Source of the DNA: Candidatus Latescibacterota bacterium
GTDB lineage: Bacteria; Latescibacterota; UBA2968; UBA8231
DNA: 59,283 nucleotides
NCBI GenBank assembly: GCA_022826515.1
Contig: JAJDUT010000066.1
Span: 1 to 59,283 of the forward strand
Reading direction: 5' to 3'
Shown: piece after piece, positions 25,144-35,635 of the stretch
Layout of the letters: each line of letters opens with the position of its first letter
Position numbering within the stretch: the stretch's first letter is position 1
Notes under the pieces: model-generated
Seen by the model: the letters and a program-made list of their open reading frames with translations, nothing else
Database searches by the model: none
What the model was told of the DNA's origin: nothing
Position numbers and translations under genes: made by a program

Positions 25144-27212
25144 TGGACAAGTCGAAACCAACCCAACGCCTGACTACCTGCCGAGCACTCAGCCATAGGA
25201 ATCAGAGAACCTATGCGCTCATCTTGCTATGGCTGGTCGCCTCTTGGGTCACCACGGCAGAAGCTGACATTGCCTTGTGGCAGATCGGCGGTAGCGGCTT
25301 GGAGTGGGCCGAACACGATTCGGTCGCCATTCTCATCGATGAGACGACCACGCCTGGCGCGATACAGCCCATCTACATACAGCCCGACCGCTCCATCTTC
25401 TCTTATCTGACTAACTGGGGCAGTTGGACTCCCCGCGAACTCGGCTACGTCGACGGCGAAAGACCGCGAGTGTCTGGCAATTTGCGCTTGGTGGACGGCG
25501 ACAGCACGTCCTATCTCGCGCCTTCTTCGGGCGGCAGTCCCGACGGCCGCACCTTCACCTTCGACCTAGCCGTGCCAGTGCCCGTCTTTGCCTTCGGGTT
25601 CTACACGCCCTCGCAGGGATACCGCTCGGACGGCAAGAGTCTGCGCGAAGATGTCGTACCCGCCTACGAACTCTACATCGCCGCCCATAACCCGAACGAA
25701 TGGCGGCAGATCGCCGACGTGCAGGAGAATTTTCGCCCCGTCGTACAGCACCAGTTTCCCCGCCAGTACGTGCGCTTCGCCCGCTATATCCGCCGGCTCT
25801 CGCGCTCGCTCGAAGCCGCCCAGATCGAGGCATTGCAAATATCGTCACAGGCAATCTTTGCCAAAGGCCAAGCCCATCGAGGTACCATTGGTGATTTCGA
25901 ACTCTTCGGCGAGGGTGTTCCCCTGCGTGCGGTGTACAAGACGCGGATATTCGATCTGGGACCGAAGGTCAACTTCGGCCGCTTCTCTTGGTCGGCGACC
26001 CCGCTCAGGATGGTGGATGGTGAACTGGTGGAAGCCCCCGACGCCCCCGTTTCAATCCAAGTCGAGGCGCGCACCGGCATTGACCCCAAACCGGACATCT
26101 ACTACGAGTTCACCGACATGGGCACCCGCGTCCCAGTGTCGCAGCAACGCTACCAAGACGTGCTCAAAAATCCGAGCGGGGCGGTCAACACCGACGATGG
26201 CCAGGGCGGAACGCTGACGCTGGCGACGCGTCCCAAACCGGGAATTCGCGCTGGAATCGAATACGACCAAGATAACTGGACCTTCTGGTCGGTCCCCGTG
26301 TTCGAGTCAGGCCAAACGCTCGGCCTGCGGTCCGGCTCCCATCTACAGCTAAAAATCGTGCTGAACAGCGAGGATTTCGACTCCTTCGTGCGGCTCGATT
26401 CCCTGTGGATCGAAACCTCGCCGACTTTGGCCACCTCGATCATCGGCGAAGTGGCTCGCTTGGACGACCCGCAGCCCCTGCGCGGCGTTGCCGAGGTGGA
26501 AATGGGCGCGACAACGGAGTTCGTTTACGATGTCAAAGCGGAAGTTTCCGCTGGCGACACCGGCTTCGACGCGCTGCGCATCCGCACCGGCGGACAGCCC
26601 GCGTTCAAGCACCTCGAAATGGGCACCCCTTTGCGACAGGTGGAAGCGAGCGAGATAGTCGAAAGCGCGGCCGGGTTGACAATACACTTGCCGGAGCGCC
26701 TGAGCGCCGGGCGCAACGAGTTGATCCGCGTCGTCTTCGCCGCCGAGGTCTTCGACTTTGCCTGGACCTTCGACGGCGAAGTACTCGACAGTCAGCGCCA
26801 GAGCCTGCCTCAGCCCGTGCAGGACGGCGATGTCGGCGACGATATTGCCACTAGTACTCTGCGCGTCCTTGCCTCCTCGACCACTCAGGCCGAAAAGATC
26901 CGCGACCTGCGCCTTTCTACCGCGGTCGTCACGCCCAACGGCGACGGCATCAACGACCTGCTGGAAATCGAGTACACTCTCTTAGGGCTGCCCCGTACCG
27001 TGGCAACCCGGCTGAATATCCACGCGCTCGACGGCCGCAAAGTCGCCACGCTGGCGATAGGCAGCCAGAAGTCGGGCCTACAGCGCATTCGTTGGGACGG
27101 CCGCGACGACAGCGGGGCACTTTTGCCAACCGGCCTCTATCTGATCGGGCTAGAAGTCGAGGGGGAGGCCGAGGTGCTCAAGAGGCTCATCCCAGTAGGG
27201 TTGGCTTATTGA
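25143..27212 (+). CDS. Second secreted paralogue with FlgD-Ig-like C-terminus
   Basis: A 689-residue protein sharing its plan with the upstream gene. A hydrophobic export segment (YALILLWLVASWVTTAEA) follows a long basic N-region. A discoidin-like DGDSTSYLAPSSGG region comes next, the middle contains MGTRVPVSQQRYQDVLK (compare the paralogue's KNGKQVTQRKYDKL), and the terminus is TPNGDGINDLLEIEYT, then RIRWDGRDDSGALLPTGLY. The two genes look like products of tandem duplication with strong divergence. ATG overlaps the upstream stop (TGATG), so translation is coupled. A role in binding or organising surface polysaccharide is inferred. Confidence 0.72.
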   Translation: MDKSKPTQRLTTCRALSHRNQRTYALILLWLVASWVTTAEADIALWQIGGSGLEWAEHDSVAILIDETTTPGAIQPIYIQPDRSIFSYLTNWGSWTPRELGYVDGERPRVSGNLRLVDGDSTSYLAPSSGGSPDGRTFTFDLAVPVPVFAFGFYTPSQGYRSDGKSLREDVVPAYELYIAAHNPNEWRQIADVQENFRPVVQHQFPRQYVRFARYIRRLSRSLEAAQIEALQISSQAIFAKGQAHRGTIGDFELFGEGVPLRAVYKTRIFDLGPKVNFGRFSWSATPLRMVDGELVEAPDAPVSIQVEARTGIDPKPDIYYEFTDMGTRVPVSQQRYQDVLKNPSGAVNTDDGQGGTLTLATRPKPGIRAGIEYDQDNWTFWSVPVFESGQTLGLRSGSHLQLKIVLNSEDFDSFVRLDSLWIETSPTLATSIIGEVARLDDPQPLRGVAEVEMGATTEFVYDVKAEVSAGDTGFDALRIRTGGQPAFKHLEMGTPLRQVEASEIVESAAGLTIHLPERLSAGRNELIRVVFAAEVFDFAWTFDGEVLDSQRQSLPQPVQDGDVGDDIATSTLRVLASSTTQAEKIRDLRLSTAVVTPNGDGINDLLEIEYTLLGLPRTVATRLNIHALDGRKVATLAIGSQKSGLQRIRWDGRDDSGALLPTGLYLIGLEVEGEAEVLKRLIPVGLAY

Positions 27213-27374
27213 TCATCCCTACTATGTCGCGGTTGACCCGCTACAAGAGCGGTTGTACTATTCTCCGACCAACCCGCATTCCGCACCATTCGCACCAAAT
27301 AGCTTAGGTGATTGAGCAATCATGTCGAGAGAGGGAAGCACTGTGTTCGAGCGGCCCGATTGGGACGAGTGAGT

Positions 27375-28832
27375 ATGCGGTGCGCTGCGTGGGCCGCGTG
27401 GGCGAGCCTGATGGCCGTGGGAGCCGACGGAGCCGAGCCGGTCGCCGTGATGCCGACGGCTGCCAAGCCTACCCTCGACGGCATATTGGTCGAGTGGGGC
27501 GCACCCGAGCGCATCGGCCTAGTTCCCGGCAGCGAGCGCGTGGGCGTGCGCGGGGCCTTTACCGGCTCGGCAGATCACGAGGCCGACCTCTACCTGATGT
27601 GGGACGCCGACTACGTGTACGTAGCGGCCGCGGTAGTTGACGATACCGTCGATGCCCAACAGATTCCCCCTGACAAAAGCGAATGGCGCGGCCCATCCGG
27701 GGAGCGCAAGGACGCGATGTTTTACTACGATCACCTAAAAATTTTCCTGCGCGGCCCAGAGCAGCCCTTGGGGCATACCATCTGGCTGAGTCCGGCCAAC
27801 GGCACGCCCTATCTGTGGGGGGGCATGCAGCGCAGAAAGCCTACAGAGCGCGCGCCCGTAAAAGCCGGCGCGGCCCGGCGCGATCAGCTCTACACCTTTG
27901 AAGTGGGCATTCCCTGGCGCTGGCTGGGCCTCTACCCCCAGCCCGACATGGTGCTCGACGCGCTCTTTCTGCTGCCGGATTCCGACCAGCCCAACGAGGA
28001 ATTGCGCGACAAAGTGCGGCAGAGCAACAAGTGGATCTGGTGGCAGGGCAAGGTGCAACTCAAGGGGCAGCCACCGGGGTTGCGCCTACTGCCCCCCAAG
28101 CAGCAGGTCATCGCGGAGATCGCGGAGAAGAAGCGGGAGATTACCGTGCCGAAGGTGGTCCAGCAGAAACCAGATGAAGCGAAGGCTCCGGCTAAACAAG
28201 ACTCAGCTGCCGTTGAGAAAAGTCCGGTCGCACAGCGGGAAATTCCAACTAAGGCAGCTAGCAGAGATTCTGGCACGATAACGACCGCAAGAAAGCCGCA
28301 AGAGGCCGTGCAAACTGCGTCGGCACCAGCCAAGTCGCGGAAGAACTGGTCGTTGTTGGCCAAGAGGAAGCCAGTGCCGGATTGGGTGCGTGCGCTCAAC
28401 GACGACGCGGAAGTGTCGCAAGGCCAAGTCGATTCGCTCTATTATAGATTGACCCACTCGCTGGCGCGCCTGACCGCGGACCGCATTAATGCCCGCACCG
28501 ACGGGATTGTCATGGACATCGCCGAGTACGCGGGGACTTGGCGGGCGCAGGCGCAGCACTTCTTGCAAAAACTGCTGGCCAAGACGCTCGCCGACCTAGA
28601 GCAGGGGCAGCTACAGTCGCAGATCGAAACAGCCGCCGCCGAAGTCGGCGTCGATGGCGACCAAGCTATCCGCTTAGTGCAATCGCTCTGCCGCGAAGCC
28701 CTAAAGATATACTCCGACGGCAAGGTCGCTAGTTCCGAAACCCTAATTGACAAAGCGCGACGGCGGGCCAAACTCTCCGAGGAGCAGGCGCAAGACCTGC
28801 TGGCAGTGCTGGCGGCGTCTATACCACGATAA
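27375..28832 (+). CDS. Secreted CBM9/DOMON-like carbohydrate-binding protein
   Basis: 485 residues. The signal peptide MRCAAWAAWASLMAVGADGA is followed by a family-9 carbohydrate-binding-like domain (residues about 20-220): AAKPTLDGILVEWG, then ADLYLMWDADYVYVAAAVVD and YTFEVGIPWRWLG. The remaining residues are a Lys/Ala/Pro-rich linker (about 240-330) and a C-terminal helical region. ATG 27375 is chosen because the signal peptide begins there. An earlier TTG at 27312 is in frame but gives no plausible leader. It follows the two discoidin/FlgD-type genes and likely belongs to the same surface operon. Confidence 0.75.
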   Translation: MRCAAWAAWASLMAVGADGAEPVAVMPTAAKPTLDGILVEWGAPERIGLVPGSERVGVRGAFTGSADHEADLYLMWDADYVYVAAAVVDDTVDAQQIPPDKSEWRGPSGERKDAMFYYDHLKIFLRGPEQPLGHTIWLSPANGTPYLWGGMQRRKPTERAPVKAGAARRDQLYTFEVGIPWRWLGLYPQPDMVLDALFLLPDSDQPNEELRDKVRQSNKWIWWQGKVQLKGQPPGLRLLPPKQQVIAEIAEKKREITVPKVVQQKPDEAKAPAKQDSAAVEKSPVAQREIPTKAASRDSGTITTARKPQEAVQTASAPAKSRKNWSLLAKRKPVPDWVRALNDDAEVSQGQVDSLYYRLTHSLARLTADRINARTDGIVMDIAEYAGTWRAQAQHFLQKLLAKTLADLEQGQLQSQIETAAAEVGVDGDQAIRLVQSLCREALKIYSDGKVASSETLIDKARRRAKLSEEQAQDLLAVLAASIPR

Positions 28833-28837
28833 ACTCC

Positions 28838-29887
28838 ATGCCCGTATTTTCCATCGAACACTTGCGCCAAGTCGGCGCAGCCATCTTCGCCGCAGCCGGC
28901 GCACCACCTGCGGCAGCCGATGTCGTCGCCAAGCTGCTGGCCGACGCCAATGCCGTGGGACACGATTCGCACGGCGTCATCCGCATTCCCCAATACATAA
29001 GCACCATTGAAAAGGGGGAGATCGTCCCCCACGCCGAGGTCGAAATCGTGCGCCAGACGACCGCCGCGGCCGTGCTCGACGGACACTGGGGATTTGGCCA
29101 AGTCGTGATGAACCAAGCCGTAGAGATGGGCTTGGAACGCGCCGGTAACTGCGGAGTCGCAGCCATAACCGTCAAAAACTCCAACCACATCGGTCGCCTC
29201 GGCAGCTATGTGGAGCGCATCGCCGAAGCCAAGATGATCGGCCTGCTCTGCGCCAACTCGCACGGCGGCGGTGCCAGCGTGGCTCCTTGGGGCGGTATCG
29301 CCGGGCGCTTGGCCACCAACCCGCTGGCGGGCGGCTGGCCCGACGGAGAAGGCGGCGCACTCGTGCTGGACATCACGACTAGCGTGGTGGCCGAGGGCAA
29401 GGTGCGAGTCAAGCGCAACCGAGGGGAGCCGGTCCCCGAGGGATGGATCATCGACGCGGCTGGCCGACCATCGACAGATCCCGCGGACTTTTACGACGAG
29501 CCGCGCGGCAGCCTCTTGCCCTTTGGCGGCGTCATGGGCCACAAAGGCTACGGACTTGGGGTAGTGGTGGAACTGTTGGGCGGGGCGCTGAGCGGGGCGG
29601 GTTGTGCGCGGGGCCGGAAGACGCGGGTCGGCAACGGCTGCTTCCTGCTGGTCATCGACATTGGGCGCTTCCAGCCGTTTGCTGAGTACGCGGCCCAAGT
29701 GCAGGCGTTCGCAGACTATTTGCGGTCCTCGCCCAAGGCCGAAGGCGTCGATGCCATCCTGCTGCCCGGAGAGCTGGAAAAGCAAGAGCGACAGCGGCGG
29801 CAGGCCGACGTGACGGTCGAGGAAGAAACTTGGCGGCAAATCCTCGATTGCGCTCAGCGGGTCGGAGCCGTTCTACCAAGCGTTTAG
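28838..29887 (+). CDS. Ldh-family (malate/L-lactate/ureidoglycolate-type) NAD(P) oxidoreductase
   Basis: A 349-residue type-2 malate/lactate dehydrogenase. Conserved features are NAVGHDSHGVIRIPQY (GHxSHG substrate loop), WGFGQVVMNQAVE, VKNSNHIGRLGSYVERIA and the cofactor/catalytic block LVLDITTSVVAEGKVR, with GHKGYGLGVVVELLGGALSG near the end. It reduces or oxidises a 2-hydroxy acid, and the substrate is not predictable. It starts 6 bases after the CBM9-like gene and is followed 19 bases later by the ThDP-dependent enzyme. Confidence 0.88.
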   Translation: MPVFSIEHLRQVGAAIFAAAGAPPAAADVVAKLLADANAVGHDSHGVIRIPQYISTIEKGEIVPHAEVEIVRQTTAAAVLDGHWGFGQVVMNQAVEMGLERAGNCGVAAITVKNSNHIGRLGSYVERIAEAKMIGLLCANSHGGGASVAPWGGIAGRLATNPLAGGWPDGEGGALVLDITTSVVAEGKVRVKRNRGEPVPEGWIIDAAGRPSTDPADFYDEPRGSLLPFGGVMGHKGYGLGVVVELLGGALSGAGCARGRKTRVGNGCFLLVIDIGRFQPFAEYAAQVQAFADYLRSSPKAEGVDAILLPGELEKQERQRRQADVTVEEETWRQILDCAQRVGAVLPSV

Positions 29888-29905
29888 CACAAGGAGCACC
29901 ATTTA

Positions 29906-31540
<1,635 letters not shown>

Positions 31541-31551
31541 CGGCACCCTAC

Positions 31552-32763
31552 TCAGTGGACAATCTGCATCAACCGCTGCGTCATGGACCCCTCTTGGGTC
31601 AGAGCGTAGATCACAGTGTTGACCGCAAACTGGAGGATGCGGGTCGCATCGCGTTCGGCGGCAAAGCCCATATACCCCCCAATACCCGAGTTAGCCCGAG
31701 GCACGGCCACTAGTCGTCCCTTGACGTACAAGCCCTTTACCACATTCCAGTAGTACGGATCGTCAAAACGCGAGGCACCCTGCGCGACGCCGTCTCCCAA
31801 GTCAAAATAGGCCGTGAATATCGGATGGTCTTCCCGCAGGCGTTCGGTGTAAAAATCGCGTCCCTTGATCAGCCCCCCGTACTTTTCCAGGGCCTCGGTC
31901 CAAAATCCCTCAAAGTCGAATTGCTCGGCCATGACAAAGCCCCCTGCCAGTAGGTAGCGCGCCAGATTGTCCAACTCATTTTCGTTAGGCTCGCCTTGGG
32001 GAATGACGATTGGCACCGTTAGAAAGCGGTCGTCATCAAAGGTAAAGCTGCCGACCAACTCGGCTCGCAAGCCGGTCCACTCGTTGAGCATATCGCGCAG
32101 GACGTCGATTTCCCGATTGTTGAACCCGCCATCGACGACATTGGTCTGGGTTTCGGCCATATACGTGGCCGAGACCACGCGGGCGAATTTGACAAAGCCC
32201 TTGAGCCCCTGTTTGTCGTTGGGATCCTGTATCACCAAGGCGCGGTAGCGGCCCGTATCCATAGCATCGACATCCAGCATCTCCAAGCCCATGTCGATTT
32301 TATGCTCGGACATACGGCTGATCTCCACATTCGCGGTTATCCCTACGACCGGTTCCAGCGCCGCTTGGAGCATCTGTGGATTGCTCTGGCCGACTTGCAG
32401 CATATTCGCTATGCCGGTAGAACGAGCGATGATGGTGCGGGTGGAGAATGCCGCAGTAGCTTGCACCTGATCCATGCGGGCGGCGGCAGCGCGCACTTGG
32501 CGACGGATCATCGGGCGCTTGCGTTGGGGAATTTTGCGCAATTCCAGCGCCTTGGTCAGGCGCGGTTGGCGTTTGACGAATTTGGTGGTTAGCGGCCGGG
32601 GCGCTTTTTCAGCCTGCTGCTGGAAGGGATTGAGCAGAACTAAGATCGCGTTCAGGAGCACGGCAATTCCCAGCGACAGCCAAAAACATTTGCGCAGCGG
32701 GCTGAGCAGGGCATTGAGGTCCAAGCCAGCGGTAATGCGCGCAAAACGCGACGGTCGGTTCAT
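31552..32763 (-). CDS. DUF4159-domain membrane-anchored protein
   Basis: 403 residues with one N-terminal transmembrane helix (about 28-46) and a basic Arg/Lys-rich linker. The C-terminal DUF4159 domain contains RDMLNEWTGLRAELVGS, ARYLLAGGFVMAEQFDF, DHPIFTAYFDLGDG and AFAAERDATRILQFAVN-like MGFAAERDATRILQF. DUF4159 proteins are usually seen with VWA/BatA-type or TonB-type genes. Here it stands alone, convergent with the ThDP enzyme. No function is established. Confidence 0.8.
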   Translation of the reverse strand: MNRPSRFARITAGLDLNALLSPLRKCFWLSLGIAVLLNAILVLLNPFQQQAEKAPRPLTTKFVKRQPRLTKALELRKIPQRKRPMIRRQVRAAAARMDQVQATAAFSTRTIIARSTGIANMLQVGQSNPQMLQAALEPVVGITANVEISRMSEHKIDMGLEMLDVDAMDTGRYRALVIQDPNDKQGLKGFVKFARVVSATYMAETQTNVVDGGFNNREIDVLRDMLNEWTGLRAELVGSFTFDDDRFLTVPIVIPQGEPNENELDNLARYLLAGGFVMAEQFDFEGFWTEALEKYGGLIKGRDFYTERLREDHPIFTAYFDLGDGVAQGASRFDDPYYWNVVKGLYVKGRLVAVPRANSGIGGYMGFAAERDATRILQFAVNTVIYALTQEGSMTQRLMQIVH

Positions 32764-32848
32764 AGGTCGTTATCCGGCTTGGTCATCCGTGCGAGACGGC
32801 CCTGTAGTTGGGGCGACCCGTTCAAATCGTACTGCCTGCGAGATTTTC

Positions 32849-32956
32849 CTACGTAATATAGAAAGTTCTCAACGGAGTACTATAGATGATCTCCGACTCT
32901 CGGTGGTCAATGAGCACATCTGCGTCGGTGAGAAGTACGGTCTGGGCCATCGCCAT
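32849..32956 (-). pseudogene. Truncated PIN-domain toxin remnant next to XRE-ImmA
   Basis: The ATG immediately follows the TAG stop of the XRE-ImmA gene and opens 35 codons starting MAMAQTVLLTDADVLIDHRE. This resembles the first strand and helix of a PIN nuclease, with the metal-binding Asp in LLTDADVLID. From about residue 24 the sequence (IIYSTPLRTFYIT-stop) no longer looks like a PIN domain. A full member should have about 150-170 residues, so this is the 5' stub of a deleted gene. XRE-ImmA proteins are often followed by such a PIN gene. Confidence 0.55.
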
Positions 32957-34090
32957 CTACCCCACCCACTCACGTGCCTGCCTCCTCATCTCCTCCCGGG
33001 TCCGCCCCAGAATCTCGGCGGCACGCCCGAGTGAAATATGCCCTTGTTCGAGCGCCTGTCGCACGAGTCGCGAAAGGCGATCCTCGACAAAGTCGTGCCG
33101 GGAGAGGCCCTCTGGCTCACCGGAGCGGCTCCAATTCCAAGCGAACTCGCTTCTTTTGAGTGCTGCGGGTTCTTCGGTTCTGCGTAGCGTCTTGCCGAAA
33201 TAACTGCGATGCTGGTGCTGGAATGCACGCCAGATATCCGAGCTTTCACGCTCCGACTCGACCAGCCGGTAGAGCACGGTTTTGTAACTCACTCGGAAGA
33301 TGCGCTTAACCTTGAGGACGCGGACGAGGAGCGGGTGCCCCCGAGTCCCGTCCCACTCCGACGCAAACGCGGCTTCTGGCATCAAGAAGTGGCTTGCAAA
33401 GGCGTCGGCCTCGCGCTCTGTCTGTACAGGGAGTTCGGTGGCGTCTCGCCGATATTCATCAGGGTGGAGCAACAAATGGCCGAGTTCGTGTGCCGCAGTG
33501 AAGATCCAGCGCTCCACCGAGATTCGTTCCCAGGTATTGACCACCACGGCAGGACCGCCGCCCCTTGCACCGACGCTCAGCCCGAAGAAGGAATCGCTCT
33601 TCTTATCGAGGAGCAGGAGCTTCACTCCATTGCTTTCGAGCAACCCGCAGATGTCGCGCACCAGCTCTTCCGGCCCAAGCCCAATGACTTTGCGAGCGGC
33701 CTGTGCGGCCTTCACCGGGCGTTCGTGCCGAATGCGACCAACCTTGAACCGGAAGGGGCACGACTGGCCGAGGTCGGCTTCGACTTGGGTGTAAGCATCG
33801 AGCCACTTTGCGACCTCAGCTAGTATCTGTGCCCGAGCGTGGACCCGTGCCTGGACGCGGAATCGCACGGTCTCAAGGGGCCGAACAGGCGTTACGAGAT
33901 CGCCGAGCGGAACGCCTAAGGCTTTTCCTAGAGCAGTAAGGGTCCGGGCGCGTGGGACGACGGTGCCTCGCTCGATCTTGCCGAGCGCTATCCGCGAGAG
34001 TCCCGCCTTGCGGGCGAGTTCCTCTTGAGTCAACTGTCGGTCCAGCCGCAGCCGGGCGATATTCGCAGCAATGTGATTTTCACCAGCCAT
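32957..34090 (-). CDS. XRE-family HTH protein with ImmA/IrrE metallopeptidase domain
   Basis: 377 residues. The N-terminal Cro/XRE helix-turn-helix (about 8-62) reads IARLRLDRQLTQEELARKAG, with SRIALGKIERGTVVPRARTL. The ImmA/IrrE zinc-peptidase domain has the HExxH motif in TAAHELGHLLLHPDEYRRD and a downstream glutamate/His cluster (EREADAFASHFLMP). Such proteins regulate toxin-antitoxin or mobile-element genes, sometimes by cleaving a repressor. GAGGAGA precedes the ATG. A truncated PIN gene follows immediately, so the regulator seems to have lost its partner. Confidence 0.87.
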   Translation of the reverse strand: MAGENHIAANIARLRLDRQLTQEELARKAGLSRIALGKIERGTVVPRARTLTALGKALGVPLGDLVTPVRPLETVRFRVQARVHARAQILAEVAKWLDAYTQVEADLGQSCPFRFKVGRIRHERPVKAAQAARKVIGLGPEELVRDICGLLESNGVKLLLLDKKSDSFFGLSVGARGGGPAVVVNTWERISVERWIFTAAHELGHLLLHPDEYRRDATELPVQTEREADAFASHFLMPEAAFASEWDGTRGHPLLVRVLKVKRIFRVSYKTVLYRLVESERESSDIWRAFQHQHRSYFGKTLRRTEEPAALKRSEFAWNWSRSGEPEGLSRHDFVEDRLSRLVRQALEQGHISLGRAAEILGRTREEMRRQAREWVG

Positions 34091-34110
34091 TGTTTCTCCT
34101 CGTGGGGTAT

Positions 34111-34130
34111 TTGATTAACCTCTTGACTAA
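34111..34130 (-). promoter_or_regulatory. Possible operator repeats upstream of XRE-ImmA
   Basis: TTGATTAA (34111-34118) and TTGACTAA (34123-34130) are near-identical direct repeats 12 bases apart, in the AT-rich region just upstream of the XRE-ImmA ribosome-binding site. A third copy TTGACTAA lies at 34193-34200. Helical-repeat-like spacing and location suggest autoregulation by the XRE protein, but this is only a pattern match. Confidence 0.3.
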
Positions 34131-34228
34131 GTTATCATATTTTATATTTTCTAACAAATGATATTTTTCAGTGCTGTCTTCAGTGACTCATTTTGACTAA
34201 CGCGTCCCCTTCGCTAGATTGTCATTCG

Positions 34229-34288
34229 AAAATTGGACGCTCCCTTAACCGACAATTGGACGCTGCTCTAACCGACAATTGGACGCCG
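34229..34288. repeat. 23-bp tandem repeats resembling an IS21-type terminus
   Basis: Two 23-base units (34229-34251 and 34252-34274) plus a partial third (34275-34288) share the core AATTGGACGC and end in AACCG. The array starts just after TGTCATTCG at 34219. Multiple short repeats behind a TG terminus, with a TTGGACG/CGTCCAA core, are the style of IS21-family ends. No IstA or IstB gene is in the window, so this would be a solo end or scar. It runs into the first codon of the DUF4143 ATPase gene. Confidence 0.45.
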
Positions 34289-35526
34289 ATCATTCCCTGT
34301 TTCCCCGCTCGCTAGCACCCGTCCTCCGGGAGGCTTTGGCCGACACGCCGGTGGTCTGTCTGCTCGGACCGCGGCAAAGCGGGAAAACTACGCTTGCGCA
34401 GCAACTAGCGCCTGACCGTGCGTTCGTCAGCTTAGACGAGCACAACTACTACCAGACCGCTGGGGTCGATCCGGACGGTTTCGTCGCCAGCCTGCCGGAG
34501 GCAGTGATCTTAGACGAAGTGCAACGGGTGCCGGCGCTGCTTTCGGCCATCAAACGCGCCGTGGATCAGGACCGCCGTCCCGGACGCTTCCTGCTGACCT
34601 GCTCGGCCAATCTATTGCTGGTGCCGACCGTTACCGAATCCCTGGCGGGACGGATGGAAATGGCGCAGTTGCACCCATTGACCGAAGCGGAAAAAGAGCG
34701 TCAACCCGGGTGTTTTCTCAGCGACCTGTTGAACGGCGCGCTCAAACCGGGTATCCGGCCCAAGGCGGAGCCTGCTGGGCCATCGCTGCCGGAGCGACTG
34801 GTAGCTGGCGGCTACCCCGAGCCGCTGACCCGCACACCCCGCCGCGCCCGACAATGGCATCGGCAGTATTTACGCAGCAGCATCGAACGGGATGTGCAAG
34901 ACGTGGCGCGGGTTAAGGACGCCCACGAGTTGGCACGCCTGCTGGAGCTGTTGGCCCTGCGCAGCGCCGAACTATTGAACACCTGCAATCTAGCCAACAG
35001 CCTCGACTTGCATCGGGCGACAGTAGATCACTACATCGCCGTGCTTGAACGGCTCTTTCTGGTGCGACGCCTACCAGCGTGGCACCGCAACCCGGCCAAA
35101 CGGCTCGTCAAAACACCGAAGATCCATCTGCTCGACAGTGGGCTAGCGGCGACCCTCGCCGACCTGACTGCGACCGATTGGCTCAACCATCGGGACCGCA
35201 TGGGGCATCTGTTGGAGTCTTTCGTGGTGCAGCAACTTATAGCCCAAGCCACTTGGACAGAGCCGGATTTGCGTTTCTGGCACTATCGCGACAAGGATCA
35301 GGTGGAAGTCGATGTAGTCCTTACTCGGGGTCAGAAGACTTGGGGTGTTGAGGTCAAGGCCGCCAATGCGCTCACCTCCAAAGACGGGCAAGGGCTTATG
35401 CGGCTGGCCGATCGCTGCGGCGAGGATTTCGAGTCTGGGGTCCTGCTTTACACCGGCCGCGACCGACTCCCGTTGGCCGACGAGCGGATGCTCGCCGTGC
35501 CGTTGAGCGAATTGTGGGAGCGGTAG
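34279..35526 (+). CDS. ATP-binding protein with DUF4143 domain
   Basis: A 415-residue AAA-type protein. FPRSLAPVLREALADTP is the conserved N-terminus, Walker A is LLGPRQSGKTTLA (28-40) and Walker B is AVILDEVQRVPALLSAIK. The DUF4143 half contains HLLDSGLAATL and the C-terminal FWHYRDKDQVEVDVVL with VEVKAAN, a nuclease-like (PD-(D/E)xK) strand pattern. These proteins are common and often multi-copy, with unclear roles, possibly abortive-infection-like. The only available start is TTG 34279, which lies inside the IS21-like repeat, so the native start was probably replaced or lost. Confidence 0.83.
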   Translation: MDADHSLFPRSLAPVLREALADTPVVCLLGPRQSGKTTLAQQLAPDRAFVSLDEHNYYQTAGVDPDGFVASLPEAVILDEVQRVPALLSAIKRAVDQDRRPGRFLLTCSANLLLVPTVTESLAGRMEMAQLHPLTEAEKERQPGCFLSDLLNGALKPGIRPKAEPAGPSLPERLVAGGYPEPLTRTPRRARQWHRQYLRSSIERDVQDVARVKDAHELARLLELLALRSAELLNTCNLANSLDLHRATVDHYIAVLERLFLVRRLPAWHRNPAKRLVKTPKIHLLDSGLAATLADLTATDWLNHRDRMGHLLESFVVQQLIAQATWTEPDLRFWHYRDKDQVEVDVVLTRGQKTWGVEVKAANALTSKDGQGLMRLADRCGEDFESGVLLYTGRDRLPLADERMLAVPLSELWER

Positions 35527-35635
35527 GGTGTATCCAAAGAGACTGTTGACTGGGAAAAATCCCTAGGCGTAACTAAATAAGGTCGATGCGGTTTGGATCC
35601 GATTGGGTACCGGTGCTGAAGAGAGGTATGATTCC

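Noticed and set aside
27321..27371. 16-codon frame ending just before the CBM9-like ATG
   Set aside because: It has only a weak ribosome-binding site and no conserved feature, and is probably chance.
28442..29839. Long open frame (465 codons) on the minus strand
   Set aside because: It is antisense to two well-supported plus-strand genes (CBM9-like and Ldh-type). Its product is Ala/Gly/Val/His-rich without domains, as expected for the shadow of GC-rich coding DNA.
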